Program-made: the position numbers and the translations under genes
Shown here: positions 56,264 to 64,000 of the stretch, piece by piece
How the letters are laid out: the number at the start of each line of letters is the position of its first letter
Position numbering within the stretch: the first letter of the stretch is position 1
Source of the DNA: Streptococcus sanguinis
Lineage (GTDB): Bacteria; Bacillota; Bacilli; Lactobacillales; Streptococcaceae
Length of the DNA: 64,000 nucleotides
Direction: 5' to 3'
NCBI RefSeq assembly: GCF_013343115.1
Contig: NZ_CP054570.1
Span: 1,240,001 to 1,304,000 of the forward strand
The notes under the pieces: generated by a model
What the model saw: only the letters and a program-made list of their open reading frames with translations
Databases searched by the model: none
What the model was told of the DNA's origin: nothing

Positions 56264-57833
56264 TCTCAGCCTCCTTGAGCCACTGCTCCCACCGGCCAAT
56301 CAGCTCCAGACCAGTATTATGATGGATTTTTTCAATAGAATAAATCAAGGCCTGGTTCCAATTTTTCAAACCTTCCAAGTAATAGTCTGCAGCAGTCGGA
56401 ACATCAGAGATAGAGCCCAAGATATAGCCATTTTGCAGATGGGTCACATAGTCCGAGCCCACCAGATTGATCTGCGGAATCCCAGCAGAAATCCCAGCAA
56501 TCTGCGTATAGAGATTGGGCTGCTCACTCAGGTCAATGATTAACCTCGTATCGTCCAACTCCTGAATCAAGCTGAGCTCGTCCGTGATATTCTTAATAGT
56601 GAAACGGAGGTCCTGCTCCTGATTTTCCAGCAGGGCATTCTCAGCCTGCTCACTGCGGCGGTAGTTCTTGACAAATTCATATTGATTCAGATACTCATCA
56701 ATAACCTCCCGCACCTTGGTCTCCACCTTTTGGATTCCTTCCTGCCAGGCATTGTAAACACCGATAGTCAGCTCCGTATCCGGATGCTTGGCCACATAGT
56801 GGAGAACCTTGAAAACGGCATAGTCATTAAGCCCTTCTTCCAGATTAATCTGATAAAAAATCTTGGATTCACGACGACGCTGGCTCTTGCCCAGCTGCAG
56901 ACGAGTATCAAAAGGCGACAGGTAATGCACCTTCTGAGCCTGCCCAGGCAGGTAGCGCTGAATAGCCTTCTTGAAATCCATACGATCAGTCAAGACTAAA
57001 TCTGCCTGCTGCAAATCTGCTTCTAAAGCTGGCCAATCTATTGTATGATTGCGCTCGTGGAAAAAGCTGAGAATAATTTGAACATTCTTAGGCAATAAGC
57101 GCAGAATGGCTTGAGTGTATAAAGGATGCGCTGCCAGGACGAAGCGGCTGTCCGGTTCTGCATTACGCTCGATATAGTGGCCCAATTTCTCCAAAATCAA
57201 GTCCGGCATCCGCTCATACTCCAGCTTATCAAAGTCCAGTAAGTAAGCAGGATTAACCTCTACCCGAAAGTCGTCAGGCTTGAGATGCTCACGAATCCGC
57301 CAGTCACCATCCGGCTGCAGGTAGTCCTGATAAAGGGGCTGCTCCTCTTCATAGTAGGTAATACTGGAGACAAAGCCCCGATCATCAAAGATATAAAACT
57401 TCTCCAGCCGGTCATCCTTGAAAAACTTGATGAAGCTGATAAAGCCTTCTACTCCAAACTCGACATGGGCATAGAGCTGTCCCTGCCTGCGGACCATGAT
57501 TAGAAAGGGCGTATAGACAAACTCACAGTCTGGTTCCCAATCCAGATCCTTGATTTGCAAGACCTGCATTTCTTTAGACTGGATTCCCTGAATCTCATCA
57601 AAAACCGAGTAATAGTCCGTCTCAAAAATATCCTGCCGATGCAAGAGGTAGCGGGCATGCGGCATATAGGCTGGCAAAAGCAGTTGGACTGGCAGATTCT
57701 CACTTTGAAAAATCCGAATCTGATGAATCGAGTCATCAAACTCCAGTCGCTGCATGGAGCGGTACCAAGGGACAATATCCCGGTGCCAAACCCGATTCCC
57801 ACTGCCACTCCATGAAGGAATAAAGTAATACAT
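56253..57833 (-). CDS. asp1: Accessory Sec system protein Asp1
   Basis: Asp1 forms a complex with Asp2 and Asp3 that binds the adhesin and SecA2. The 526-residue protein has a GT-B-like fold without a catalytic site. Seen here are the N-terminal MYYFIPSWSGSGNRVWHRD, an inserted beta region (about 115-225), VLAAHPLYTQAI, and the C-terminal lobe with DDTRLIIDLSEQPNLYTQIAGISAGIPQINLVGSDYV. A ribosome binding site (AGGAGA) precedes the ATG, 8 nt after secY2. Confidence 0.94.
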   Translation of the reverse strand: MYYFIPSWSGSGNRVWHRDIVPWYRSMQRLEFDDSIHQIRIFQSENLPVQLLLPAYMPHARYLLHRQDIFETDYYSVFDEIQGIQSKEMQVLQIKDLDWEPDCEFVYTPFLIMVRRQGQLYAHVEFGVEGFISFIKFFKDDRLEKFYIFDDRGFVSSITYYEEEQPLYQDYLQPDGDWRIREHLKPDDFRVEVNPAYLLDFDKLEYERMPDLILEKLGHYIERNAEPDSRFVLAAHPLYTQAILRLLPKNVQIILSFFHERNHTIDWPALEADLQQADLVLTDRMDFKKAIQRYLPGQAQKVHYLSPFDTRLQLGKSQRRRESKIFYQINLEEGLNDYAVFKVLHYVAKHPDTELTIGVYNAWQEGIQKVETKVREVIDEYLNQYEFVKNYRRSEQAENALLENQEQDLRFTIKNITDELSLIQELDDTRLIIDLSEQPNLYTQIAGISAGIPQINLVGSDYVTHLQNGYILGSISDVPTAADYYLEGLKNWNQALIYSIEKIHHNTGLELIGRWEQWLKEAENAK

Positions 57834-57841
57834 AGTTTCTC

Positions 57842-59065
57842 CTATAACAATGAACGATAACGGTCATTAAGCGTCAAGGCATCCACCTCGTCCTTAATAG
57901 AAAAGACCATCCCGATAAAAATCATAAAAATCCCCGGAATCATACTGAGCCGCAGATAGCGAATGTCCAGAAGGACCACCATCATAGGCAGACCAGAAAT
58001 CAGGATAAGATAGAAAGCCCCCACTAGTGCAAAATAGGTCACCAAACCATTGATATACCGGCGGGTTGCTCCTCCCGGATAAACATTTTCAATATACTCT
58101 CCACTCTTCTGCATCCGCTCAGCAATCTGGTCGCCACTGATATTGATAAAGGCGAAGGCCAGTGCCAGGATGAAAATAGTCAGCAGATAGAGGATAAACC
58201 AAGCTGGACTTCCCATAGACAGTGCTTCTATCCAATGGTCAATCAACTGGTTGTCCGGCTGGAGAAAGTGGATTATCAAAAGGAAATACTGGGGAATGCT
58301 GACCAAGGTCATAGCGTACATAATCGGCATCCCACCAGCAGGATTCAGACGAATATCCAGATAAGAGTATTTCTTGAAACGGTTATGGATATTGATCTTA
58401 TTGACTGGAATTCGGTACTTGGACCGTTCAACTGTAACAGCCAGATAGAGAAAGACTAGACTGAAAACCAGCATCAAGGCCAGCCAAAGTGAAGAAATCT
58501 TCAGCTCCTGAATGGAGTTCCAAATATCCTGCGGAATGTAGGCAATCATGCTGGCCATGACAATCATGATGGAGCCGCCAAGTCCCATGGCAGCATTCAA
58601 ATCCGTCAGCCAGATGAGAAAGTAAGTCCCAGCCATCAAGACCAAGGTATCTAAGACCATAATCGTAGTCATATCCACCCCACCTGCTTCTTGCAATGGC
58701 AGATTTAGGACCAGCGCTACTGACTGAATCAAGGCAATGACCAAGGTCAGCAGCATCCGCCGCCTTTCCTGCACTTCCAGAGGGAGCTTACTCAAGCCTA
58801 GGCGCTTGGACACAGCAAACATCTGCCAGATCAGCATAGAGGACATCCAAGGAGACAAGCCGACAGAAAAGAGCGACATACTGCGCAGATTCCCCCCCAT
58901 CAGGGCTGTCGCATAGTTCAAGGTCGTAGAGGTTCCGTCCATGGCAGCTGCCTTACTCATATCGACGAAAGGCAGGGTCAGCTTGGTTCCCAAGACATAG
59001 ATAAATAAGAAAAATAAGGTCCACAGAAACTTCTTGATAATGACCGATTTAAAAAATGACTTCAC
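57842..59065 (-). CDS. secY2: Accessory Sec translocase channel SecY2
   Basis: SecY2 is the dedicated translocon channel for the serine-rich adhesin. At 407 residues with ten membrane segments it is shorter than housekeeping SecY. Seen are [17 protein letters not shown], the first periplasmic region MALMGG-like ([26 protein letters not shown]), and [21 protein letters not shown]. The start is a GTG (59065) with GAGGAG upstream. It precedes asp1 by 8 nt and follows nss by 32 nt. Confidence 0.95.
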   Translation of the reverse strand: MKSFFKSVIIKKFLWTLFFLFIYVLGTKLTLPFVDMSKAAAMDGTSTTLNYATALMGGNLRSMSLFSVGLSPWMSSMLIWQMFAVSKRLGLSKLPLEVQERRRMLLTLVIALIQSVALVLNLPLQEAGGVDMTTIMVLDTLVLMAGTYFLIWLTDLNAAMGLGGSIMIVMASMIAYIPQDIWNSIQELKISSLWLALMLVFSLVFLYLAVTVERSKYRIPVNKINIHNRFKKYSYLDIRLNPAGGMPIMYAMTLVSIPQYFLLIIHFLQPDNQLIDHWIEALSMGSPAWFILYLLTIFILALAFAFINISGDQIAERMQKSGEYIENVYPGGATRRYINGLVTYFALVGAFYLILISGLPMMVVLLDIRYLRLSMIPGIFMIFIGMVFSIKDEVDALTLNDRYRSLL

Positions 59066-59097
59066 ACTGACTCCTCATGACGATGGCTGGAAAAGCT

Positions 59098-60102
59098 CTA
59101 AGATAAGACTTCCATCACCGCATCTACTAAGACTTTTTTGCTAAAATAACCTTCCTTGAGCAGGAAAGAGAATTTTCTAACCCGCTCGACCATAGCCTGA
59201 TATTCCTCTGCAGTCAGATTTTCAACAATCCGACTGGCCTCTTCCAGACTATCTACAACAAAGCCCAGACCGCGCTCGCGGATCAGCTCTGCATTGGACA
59301 GGTAAGAAGGGACGATGACCGGAATCCCAGCTGCCAGATAAGTGGCAGACTTATGAGAGATATTGAGACCGTAGTATTCCGGCTCGTCTGCTGGATTTTC
59401 CTCAACACCCCAGACCAGACCCAGACCGCCCTTGGACAGCTCCAAGAGCAATTCTGGCCGGCTGACCCAGCCGCGATAGCTGACATTGGCCTCTGGATTT
59501 GATTCTTCCTCAGGCGAAAAAATCTCCAGTGGCGTTGCATAAGACCAATTAATCAGATGTGGAAAACGCTCCACACTTCCGGCAAAATACAGCTTAGGTG
59601 CAAACTGAGGCTGGTGCAGGGGCAGATCATAGGGATGATCCCACATGCGCTGGACCAAAATCTTGTCCACAGTCAGCCCCTCTGCCAGAAGTTTGTCCCG
59701 CATCTGCTCAGAAGGAACGATGACTACATCTGACTGATTGTACATATCGATATACTCCGGCATCAGATAGTAGTTTGACGGGAACATCAGCGGCGGCACA
59801 TCATGGATAAAGGTAATCAGCTTAGCCTGCAAAATCTTCAGTTTGCTGATAAAGGCCTGGTCAAACTCCCGGCCATTCCAAGTCGGCGACTGATAGATAA
59901 CCACATCGCCATAGCCCACACTAGCCATGATACCGTCCAGACGACGACTGAGCTCCGACTGGCTATCGCTGTAAATATCGTAAAAATAAAAACTCAGTTC
60001 ATTGAAGCCCAGCTGCTTGGCTAGCTTGGTCACATCATTCTGGGCAATCAAAGCCGTACTCTGGCCAGACATACCGTATAGATTGGTAATATTAACTTTC
60101 AT
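59098..60102 (-). CDS. nss: Nss/Gtf3 glucosyltransferase
   Basis: The 334-residue protein corresponds to Nss of S. gordonii and Gtf3 of S. parasanguinis, a GT-B enzyme that adds glucose to the first GlcNAc on the adhesin. Motifs are [55 protein letters not shown] and the C-terminal nucleotide-binding [26 protein letters not shown]. It lies 16 nt after gly in the same operon. The name nucleotide sugar synthetase in older annotation is not supported by the sequence. Confidence 0.9.
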   Translation of the reverse strand: MKVNITNLYGMSGQSTALIAQNDVTKLAKQLGFNELSFYFYDIYSDSQSELSRRLDGIMASVGYGDVVIYQSPTWNGREFDQAFISKLKILQAKLITFIHDVPPLMFPSNYYLMPEYIDMYNQSDVVIVPSEQMRDKLLAEGLTVDKILVQRMWDHPYDLPLHQPQFAPKLYFAGSVERFPHLINWSYATPLEIFSPEEESNPEANVSYRGWVSRPELLLELSKGGLGLVWGVEENPADEPEYYGLNISHKSATYLAAGIPVIVPSYLSNAELIRERGLGFVVDSLEEASRIVENLTAEEYQAMVERVRKFSFLLKEGYFSKKVLVDAVMEVLS

Positions 60103-60118
60103 ATTCTTTTTCTAATCT

Positions 60119-63100
60119 TCATTCCTGAGCCAGATTGGCAACAATCTGACTGTCATAAGCTTGGTCGTCTCTAAACTCAATATCCTGATCAAAGTTGTGC
60201 TCAGCCGTATGCTTGTGCGACAGCTTGACCTTGTGGCTAGCTCCCATCTGGAACCATTCATACTCTGAGTCAATATGCCCAATATCCAGCGCTCGATAAC
60301 CTTCCTGAACCAGATCATAGACCAAGACCTTGGCCGTCGGACCCAGCATGGTCAAAATCAGACGATTATCCGCATGCTCTCGAACAGCCTGCTTAATCGC
60401 CTCCAGCTTGCTGTAAGCATTGCGCGAAGGACAGATAATCCGCTTGATGGATTTAGCCCCATCAAAGAGGTCATTGCCCACACCAGAGCGGGAAGTCAAG
60501 CCCTCTACGATCAAGAGATCCTTGTCCTGCCAAAGCTGCTTAAGCTTTGCAAAATAGCCCGCAGACGGCGTCTTATCTTCCAAGTCAATATAAGGACGGG
60601 AAATAAAGGTCGATCCATACCAAGGTGCTCGGCAAATATTTTTATATTTCTCAAGAAAATGTGGCAAATGATTTAGACTCCAGAAATTCTGGGCATCGAT
60701 GGAATAGCGCTCTAGCCCTGTAAAGACATCGGGCAGACAAATCATCAAACGCTCATTGCTTTCCATAGACATAATCTCTCTCAAGCGTGATGACAGCTCT
60801 GGATCAAAGTCTTGATAGACGATACTACGGCCCGCAATCAAATCCATCTCCCCATCTCCAAAACGAACCACTGAAGCACCTTTCTCCAAGAGATAATCCA
60901 GCGATTGGTCAATAGAGAGTACAGAAATCTGCCGCTCCTCAGGCTCGGCCAAGGCTAGTTTCTCAATAGCCTGCACCATGGCTTCAGGATTATCAGCTGG
61001 AAAGACTTCCTGCCCCTGCTGGCCATGGACTATACTATCAAAGGCAAAGACTGGCTTGCCGGCAGACTTAAAGCGAGCAATAATGTCCCCTACCTCATCA
61101 CCAGCATTGATATCCAGCAACAGCTGAGACTTGGTTTCCAGCGACTCCAAGAGAGCCGGAATGCCCGCAATATCTGAACTGACGCTGACATTAGGATACT
61201 GGAGCAGACGCGTGATTGGCTCTGCTACCACTACCGGTGCAGCGATGTAGAAATGACAGGCAGGCAGGGATTGAATCAGATAGTTGATATGCATCAGGTC
61301 ACAAGAGTAGGTGTAGACTAGGCAGGACAGACTTGAGCCCCTTTCACCTTCCACCATCTTTTGAGTCAGGGCTCCGACAGGCTCCTGCATATCCGACCAA
61401 TCCAGTCCCTGATAGAACCACCAGACCTCACGATAGATAGACTGGGTATACTCTTTCCAAGGCTTGCGCTCGGTCAGATAGTGAATCACAGGCGGATAGA
61501 GACCTTTTTCAGGTTCATAGTCCGAAAAGGTCGTGTGTAGCGTAATGCAGTTATAAGCAAAAGGCAGCTCCAGCCAGCGGTTTTCAAAGAGCATATTGAG
61601 AATGCTTTGATCATCCTGAGTAACTTTATCATGTAAGTTATCAGTCATCTCAATCAATTGACCCGCAATATCGTTTTCTCTCCAGTAGTTCACATTAATT
61701 AGTAAAACACCTGAATTAAAAATCTGCTCGCCAAAGTAAACTTCTCCACCCAGATCTCTTACCGCTCCAAGCGGATAGGAACCTAAATCAACTGCAAAAA
61801 TTTCCGATAAATCACGAGTTACTACAATATCGCAATCCAAATAAAGAGCTTGATCTTCCTGTACAAAAGTAGCCGTAAAATATCTCAAAAAAACTGAATA
61901 ATGGATATTAGTCTTATATTGACTAATATGACTGCCATCCACCCGAGCATTGACAATCTGGCAGTCCAGCTTGGCCAGCTTTTTCCGCATGCTGACAAAC
62001 CACTCTGTCGGAAAATCACTGTTGATGACATAAAACTTGATAAAGCGATTGTGGCAGACGATGGACTTAATGGTGGTTAAGACCTGCTCACTATAGGCAG
62101 CATTAGCCGCCAGCACCACAGCCCGAAAGACTTGCGGCTTCTCTTTTTTCATCAGACTGCGCAGCTTTCTCACCATCTCCTGAGGGTGCTCATGGGGATA
62201 GACCAGTTCTTCCTTTTCATTTTTCTTAGTATTGTCAAAAGCCAGAACCGGCTTGCCAAGTGCCTTGAAACGACTACTCAGCTGATAGTGCTCGCTTCCA
62301 TGGTGAATATCCAAATAGACCTGGCACTTATCAATGAGCTCATCCAGCACTGCATGAATAACCTGCGGATAGAGATGGATATTTTCATAGCGATCCAAAG
62401 AGCGCAGATAATCTCCCATATCTGTGTAACAGGCTATATAAAAATGAACGCTAGGCAGGGACTGGGCTAAAAATTCAATCTGCTCCAGCTCCTGTACATC
62501 TGTCAGGAGCATGCAGTTCAGAGCTGCCTTCTCCCAACGGTCTTGCATCTCAAACTCTCCCCGATGATGGGCTGAAATCTCCGCCAAGCTCAAGGCCTGA
62601 AAGTCCCACCAAAGCTGACGGTAGCGATAGCTGATCTCAGAATTCCAAGGCTTACGGTAGGTCGTATAATGAATAATCAACGGCTCCTGAGCCAGCTCAA
62701 AATGACCATCCCAGCCGCTGTAAAAGGCCACTAAGTCATGGCCTACCTGCAGATTGTAAATCTTATCCAAGGGCAGCCAATCCTGAGCCAGCACATGATT
62801 TAAAACTGTCTGATCGCCGTTAAAATCCTCCATCTGGCCAGACTGGACCAAGCCCATGATGCGGTCCGTTTCCTTGATAAAGATCTCCTGCAGCTGCCTT
62901 TCTTTCCAAGCTCGATTATCAATTAGCAGAACGCCAGAGTTAAAGCCATAACCGCCGGCATCTCCAACCGCTGCCACAAGCTTACCTTCCAGAGGAATAT
63001 CAAATAAAGGTTGCAAATCTCTATTGACCACCAGATCACTGTCCAGATAAAGGACGCGCTCCTCTGCCACAAACTGCGGAATGAAATAGCGAGCATAGGC

Positions 63101-63343
63101 TGCTGAGCTGATATGGTCCTGAGTCAGCCACTCTGGACTGATAGTCACTTGCTCCAAGCTGATATTGACCAACTCACTATCCAGCTGCTCAGCCAGCTCA
63201 TTAAAATCACGAAACCATTCGTCGCTCAATCCCTGATTGAAAACATAGATTTTTACATTTTTATTGTAATATAAAATCGACTTAATTGCAGTCGAAACTT
63301 GCTCTTGATAGGCCTGATCCCCAACCAAAACAATCGTTTTCAT
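60119..63343 (-). CDS. gly: Multi-domain glycosyltransferase Gly: GT8 + GT8 + GT-D
   Basis: The 1074-residue protein contains three predicted catalytic units. GT8 unit one spans residues 1-255 with the metal motif LYLDSDLVV (Asp101, Asp103). GT8 unit two spans 405-645 with LYLDCDIVV (Asp503, Asp505). A GT-D (DUF1792) unit spans about 805-1045 with RFGDGEMDL (828-834) and GHIDSEYEW. Each GT8 unit is followed by a segment (about 275-400 and 672-800) that resembles the C-terminal lobe of GtfB. In S. parasanguinis a separate dGT1 protein carries a GT-D domain and extends the Fap1 glycan. Here the enzyme should add three sugars or act in sequence. Confidence 0.9.
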   Translation of the reverse strand: MKTIVLVGDQAYQEQVSTAIKSILYYNKNVKIYVFNQGLSDEWFRDFNELAEQLDSELVNISLEQVTISPEWLTQDHISSAAYARYFIPQFVAEERVLYLDSDLVVNRDLQPLFDIPLEGKLVAAVGDAGGYGFNSGVLLIDNRAWKERQLQEIFIKETDRIMGLVQSGQMEDFNGDQTVLNHVLAQDWLPLDKIYNLQVGHDLVAFYSGWDGHFELAQEPLIIHYTTYRKPWNSEISYRYRQLWWDFQALSLAEISAHHRGEFEMQDRWEKAALNCMLLTDVQELEQIEFLAQSLPSVHFYIACYTDMGDYLRSLDRYENIHLYPQVIHAVLDELIDKCQVYLDIHHGSEHYQLSSRFKALGKPVLAFDNTKKNEKEELVYPHEHPQEMVRKLRSLMKKEKPQVFRAVVLAANAAYSEQVLTTIKSIVCHNRFIKFYVINSDFPTEWFVSMRKKLAKLDCQIVNARVDGSHISQYKTNIHYSVFLRYFTATFVQEDQALYLDCDIVVTRDLSEIFAVDLGSYPLGAVRDLGGEVYFGEQIFNSGVLLINVNYWRENDIAGQLIEMTDNLHDKVTQDDQSILNMLFENRWLELPFAYNCITLHTTFSDYEPEKGLYPPVIHYLTERKPWKEYTQSIYREVWWFYQGLDWSDMQEPVGALTQKMVEGERGSSLSCLVYTYSCDLMHINYLIQSLPACHFYIAAPVVVAEPITRLLQYPNVSVSSDIAGIPALLESLETKSQLLLDINAGDEVGDIIARFKSAGKPVFAFDSIVHGQQGQEVFPADNPEAMVQAIEKLALAEPEERQISVLSIDQSLDYLLEKGASVVRFGDGEMDLIAGRSIVYQDFDPELSSRLREIMSMESNERLMICLPDVFTGLERYSIDAQNFWSLNHLPHFLEKYKNICRAPWYGSTFISRPYIDLEDKTPSAGYFAKLKQLWQDKDLLIVEGLTSRSGVGNDLFDGAKSIKRIICPSRNAYSKLEAIKQAVREHADNRLILTMLGPTAKVLVYDLVQEGYRALDIGHIDSEYEWFQMGASHKVKLSHKHTAEHNFDQDIEFRDDQAYDSQIVANLAQE

Positions 63344-63480
63344 TTCTTCCCTTACTCTTTCATTTCATAAACTCTAAAACATCATTTCTATACTTGATAT
63401 TATATAAAATATTGTCCAAAAAATCTATATTCTCAAAGACTTTCCTACAGAATAAAGAACACTTTTTTCTACTAAATTGT
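63344..63480 (-). promoter_or_regulatory. AT-rich leader of the gly-asp5 operon
   Basis: About 140 AT-rich bases separate the adhesin terminator from gly. On the minus strand a TATAAT lies at 63399-63404, but there is no good -35, so the gly-asp5 operon may have a weak promoter here or rely on read-through from the adhesin gene. GGGAAG precedes the gly ATG. Confidence 0.45.
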
Positions 63481-63481
63481 C

Positions 63482-63514
63482 AAAAAAACAGGAAGTTGTC
63501 AAAACTTCCTGTTT
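63482..63514 (-). terminator. Terminator between the SRR adhesin gene and gly
   Basis: AAACAGGAAGTT and AACTTCCTGTTT (63486-63514) form a perfect 12-bp stem with a five-base loop and are followed by TTTTTTT on the minus strand. It lies about 170 bases past the adhesin stop. Confidence 0.9.
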
Positions 63515-63686
63515 CTATTGCCTCTCGGTTTCTTTTTACTAGTTTCTAGTCTAGGATTTTAGGAAGCAAGCACCAGAAATAATCAAATTATTTCCTTAAG
63601 GCTTACTTTGTCCATCACTTCCACAGCTCACTAACAGAGTGGACTTTTGACGGACTAAAAGATAAACTGATTGGCTCTATTTACTG
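63515..63686. other. Spacer between the SRR adhesin stop and its terminator
   Basis: About 170 bases with no gene, no ribosome binding site and no clear promoter on either strand. It is unusually long for a 3' untranslated region and might be the remnant of another reading frame, but I see none open. Confidence 0.35.
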
Positions 63687-64000
63687 CTACTCCTCAGAGT
63701 CGCTTTTCTTTTTACGTCTCTTGAAGGCCAAGCCCAATGCTCCTAAGCCCAAAGCCAGGATGGAAGCCTTGCTCTCCGTTTCCCCTGTCTGAGGCAGACG
63801 ACCTCTGGAAATCAGATCCAGTTCAGACTGTCTTGCTGAAGCGGACAGGCTTTCAGATGTGCTCTGACTAGCTGACAGGCTCGTAGACAGGCTTTCCGAT
63901 ACAGACTGACTGACACGAACAAGCTCACTGAGGCTGACTGCTGCTGACAGTGACTCACTTGTAGAAATGCTTAATGAGTAGAATTCCTTCTCATGAACCA
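63687..64000 (-). CDS. Serine-rich repeat LPXTG adhesin (C-terminal end only; SrpA/GspB type)
   Basis: The frame is open from the right edge to a TAG at 63687-63689, giving the last 103 residues of a large protein. A serine-rich stretch (SESLSTSLSASQSTSESLSAS) is followed by the sortase motif LPQTG, a hydrophobic segment SILALGLGALGLAF and the basic tail KRRKKKSDSEE. This is the wall anchor of the serine-rich glycoprotein exported by the adjacent system (SrpA in S. sanguinis, GspB in S. gordonii). The first residues, VHEKEFYSLSIST, are not serine-repeat-like. The other two frames are stopped here, so there is no sign of a frameshift. Confidence 0.93.
   Translation of the reverse strand, partial: VHEKEFYSLSISTSESLSAAVSLSELVRVSQSVSESLSTSLSASQSTSESLSASARQSELDLISRGRLPQTGETESKASILALGLGALGLAFKRRKKKSDSEE

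Noticed and set aside
63687..64000. A frameshift in the adhesin 3' end suggested by the non-serine residues at the window edge.
   Set aside because: Both alternative frames meet stops within a few codons, so the observed frame is the only open one.

Overview
The window is a chromosomal segment of a viridans (oral) Streptococcus, most likely Streptococcus sanguinis or a very close relative. The evidence is a complete accessory Sec locus beside the 3' end of a serine-rich LPXTG adhesin, the gene neighbourhood dnaE-pfkA-pyk, ezrA-gyrB and prfB-ftsE-ftsX, MurM/MurN peptidoglycan-branching enzymes, and protein sequences that read as streptococcal throughout. No IS element, prophage, CRISPR array, tRNA or rRNA was seen.

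Layout. 1-9.9 kb (minus strand): ezrA (cut by the edge), gyrB and a HAD-like protein with an altered nucleophile motif; then yeiH family-rodA-DJ-1 and an exonuclease-helicase DinG. 10-15.4 kb: an MBL-fold hydrolase, prfB (with its programmed +1 frameshift)-ftsE-ftsX, a metallophosphoesterase and a DUF2785 protein. 15.5-18.5 kb: a P-type Mn/Ca ATPase behind a yybP-ykoY manganese riboswitch. 18.5-23.6 kb: DUF1934, an HD hydrolase, a Cof-type HAD, murM and murN, followed by a three-hairpin intergenic repeat. 23.7-28.8 kb: a 1393-residue secreted lysin (GH25, eight Bsp repeats, CHAP) directly downstream of tpiA. 29-34 kb: rmlD, a GtrB/GtrII-type glucosylation pair and an O-acetylhomoserine sulfhydrylase. 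34-39.6 kb: Nudix, pcrA, the manganese exporter mntE, a lipoprotein with an internal duplication, and a signal-peptidase homologue that lacks its catalytic dyad. 39.8-48.4 kb: pyk, pfkA, dnaE, a two-gene ABC transporter and lrgAB.

48.6-64 kb is the accessory Sec (aSec) operon, read right to left: SRR adhesin (3' end only), gly, nss/gtf3, secY2, asp1, asp2, asp3, secA2, gtfA, gtfB, asp4, asp5. Most junctions overlap or are very short, and a strong terminator follows asp5. GtfA/GtfB start O-GlcNAc addition on the adhesin, Nss/Gtf3 and the multi-domain Gly extend the glycan, Asp2 acetylates it, and SecA2/SecY2/Asp1-5 export it. The system is known. The less familiar part is Gly, which joins two GT8 domains and one GT-D domain, each GT8 domain being followed by a segment resembling the C-terminal half of GtfB.

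Other points worth attention: four hydrolase or helicase genes have an extended -10 box 6-9 nt before the ATG and no Shine-Dalgarno sequence, suggesting leaderless mRNAs; the Asp/Gly substitutions in the signal-peptidase homologue match those reported for the group A streptococcal pilus chaperone SipA; the lysin has no room for a promoter of its own after the tpiA terminator; and two manganese-efflux genes lie 18 kb apart. Several starts were moved inward on the basis of ribosome binding sites, including TTG or GTG starts.
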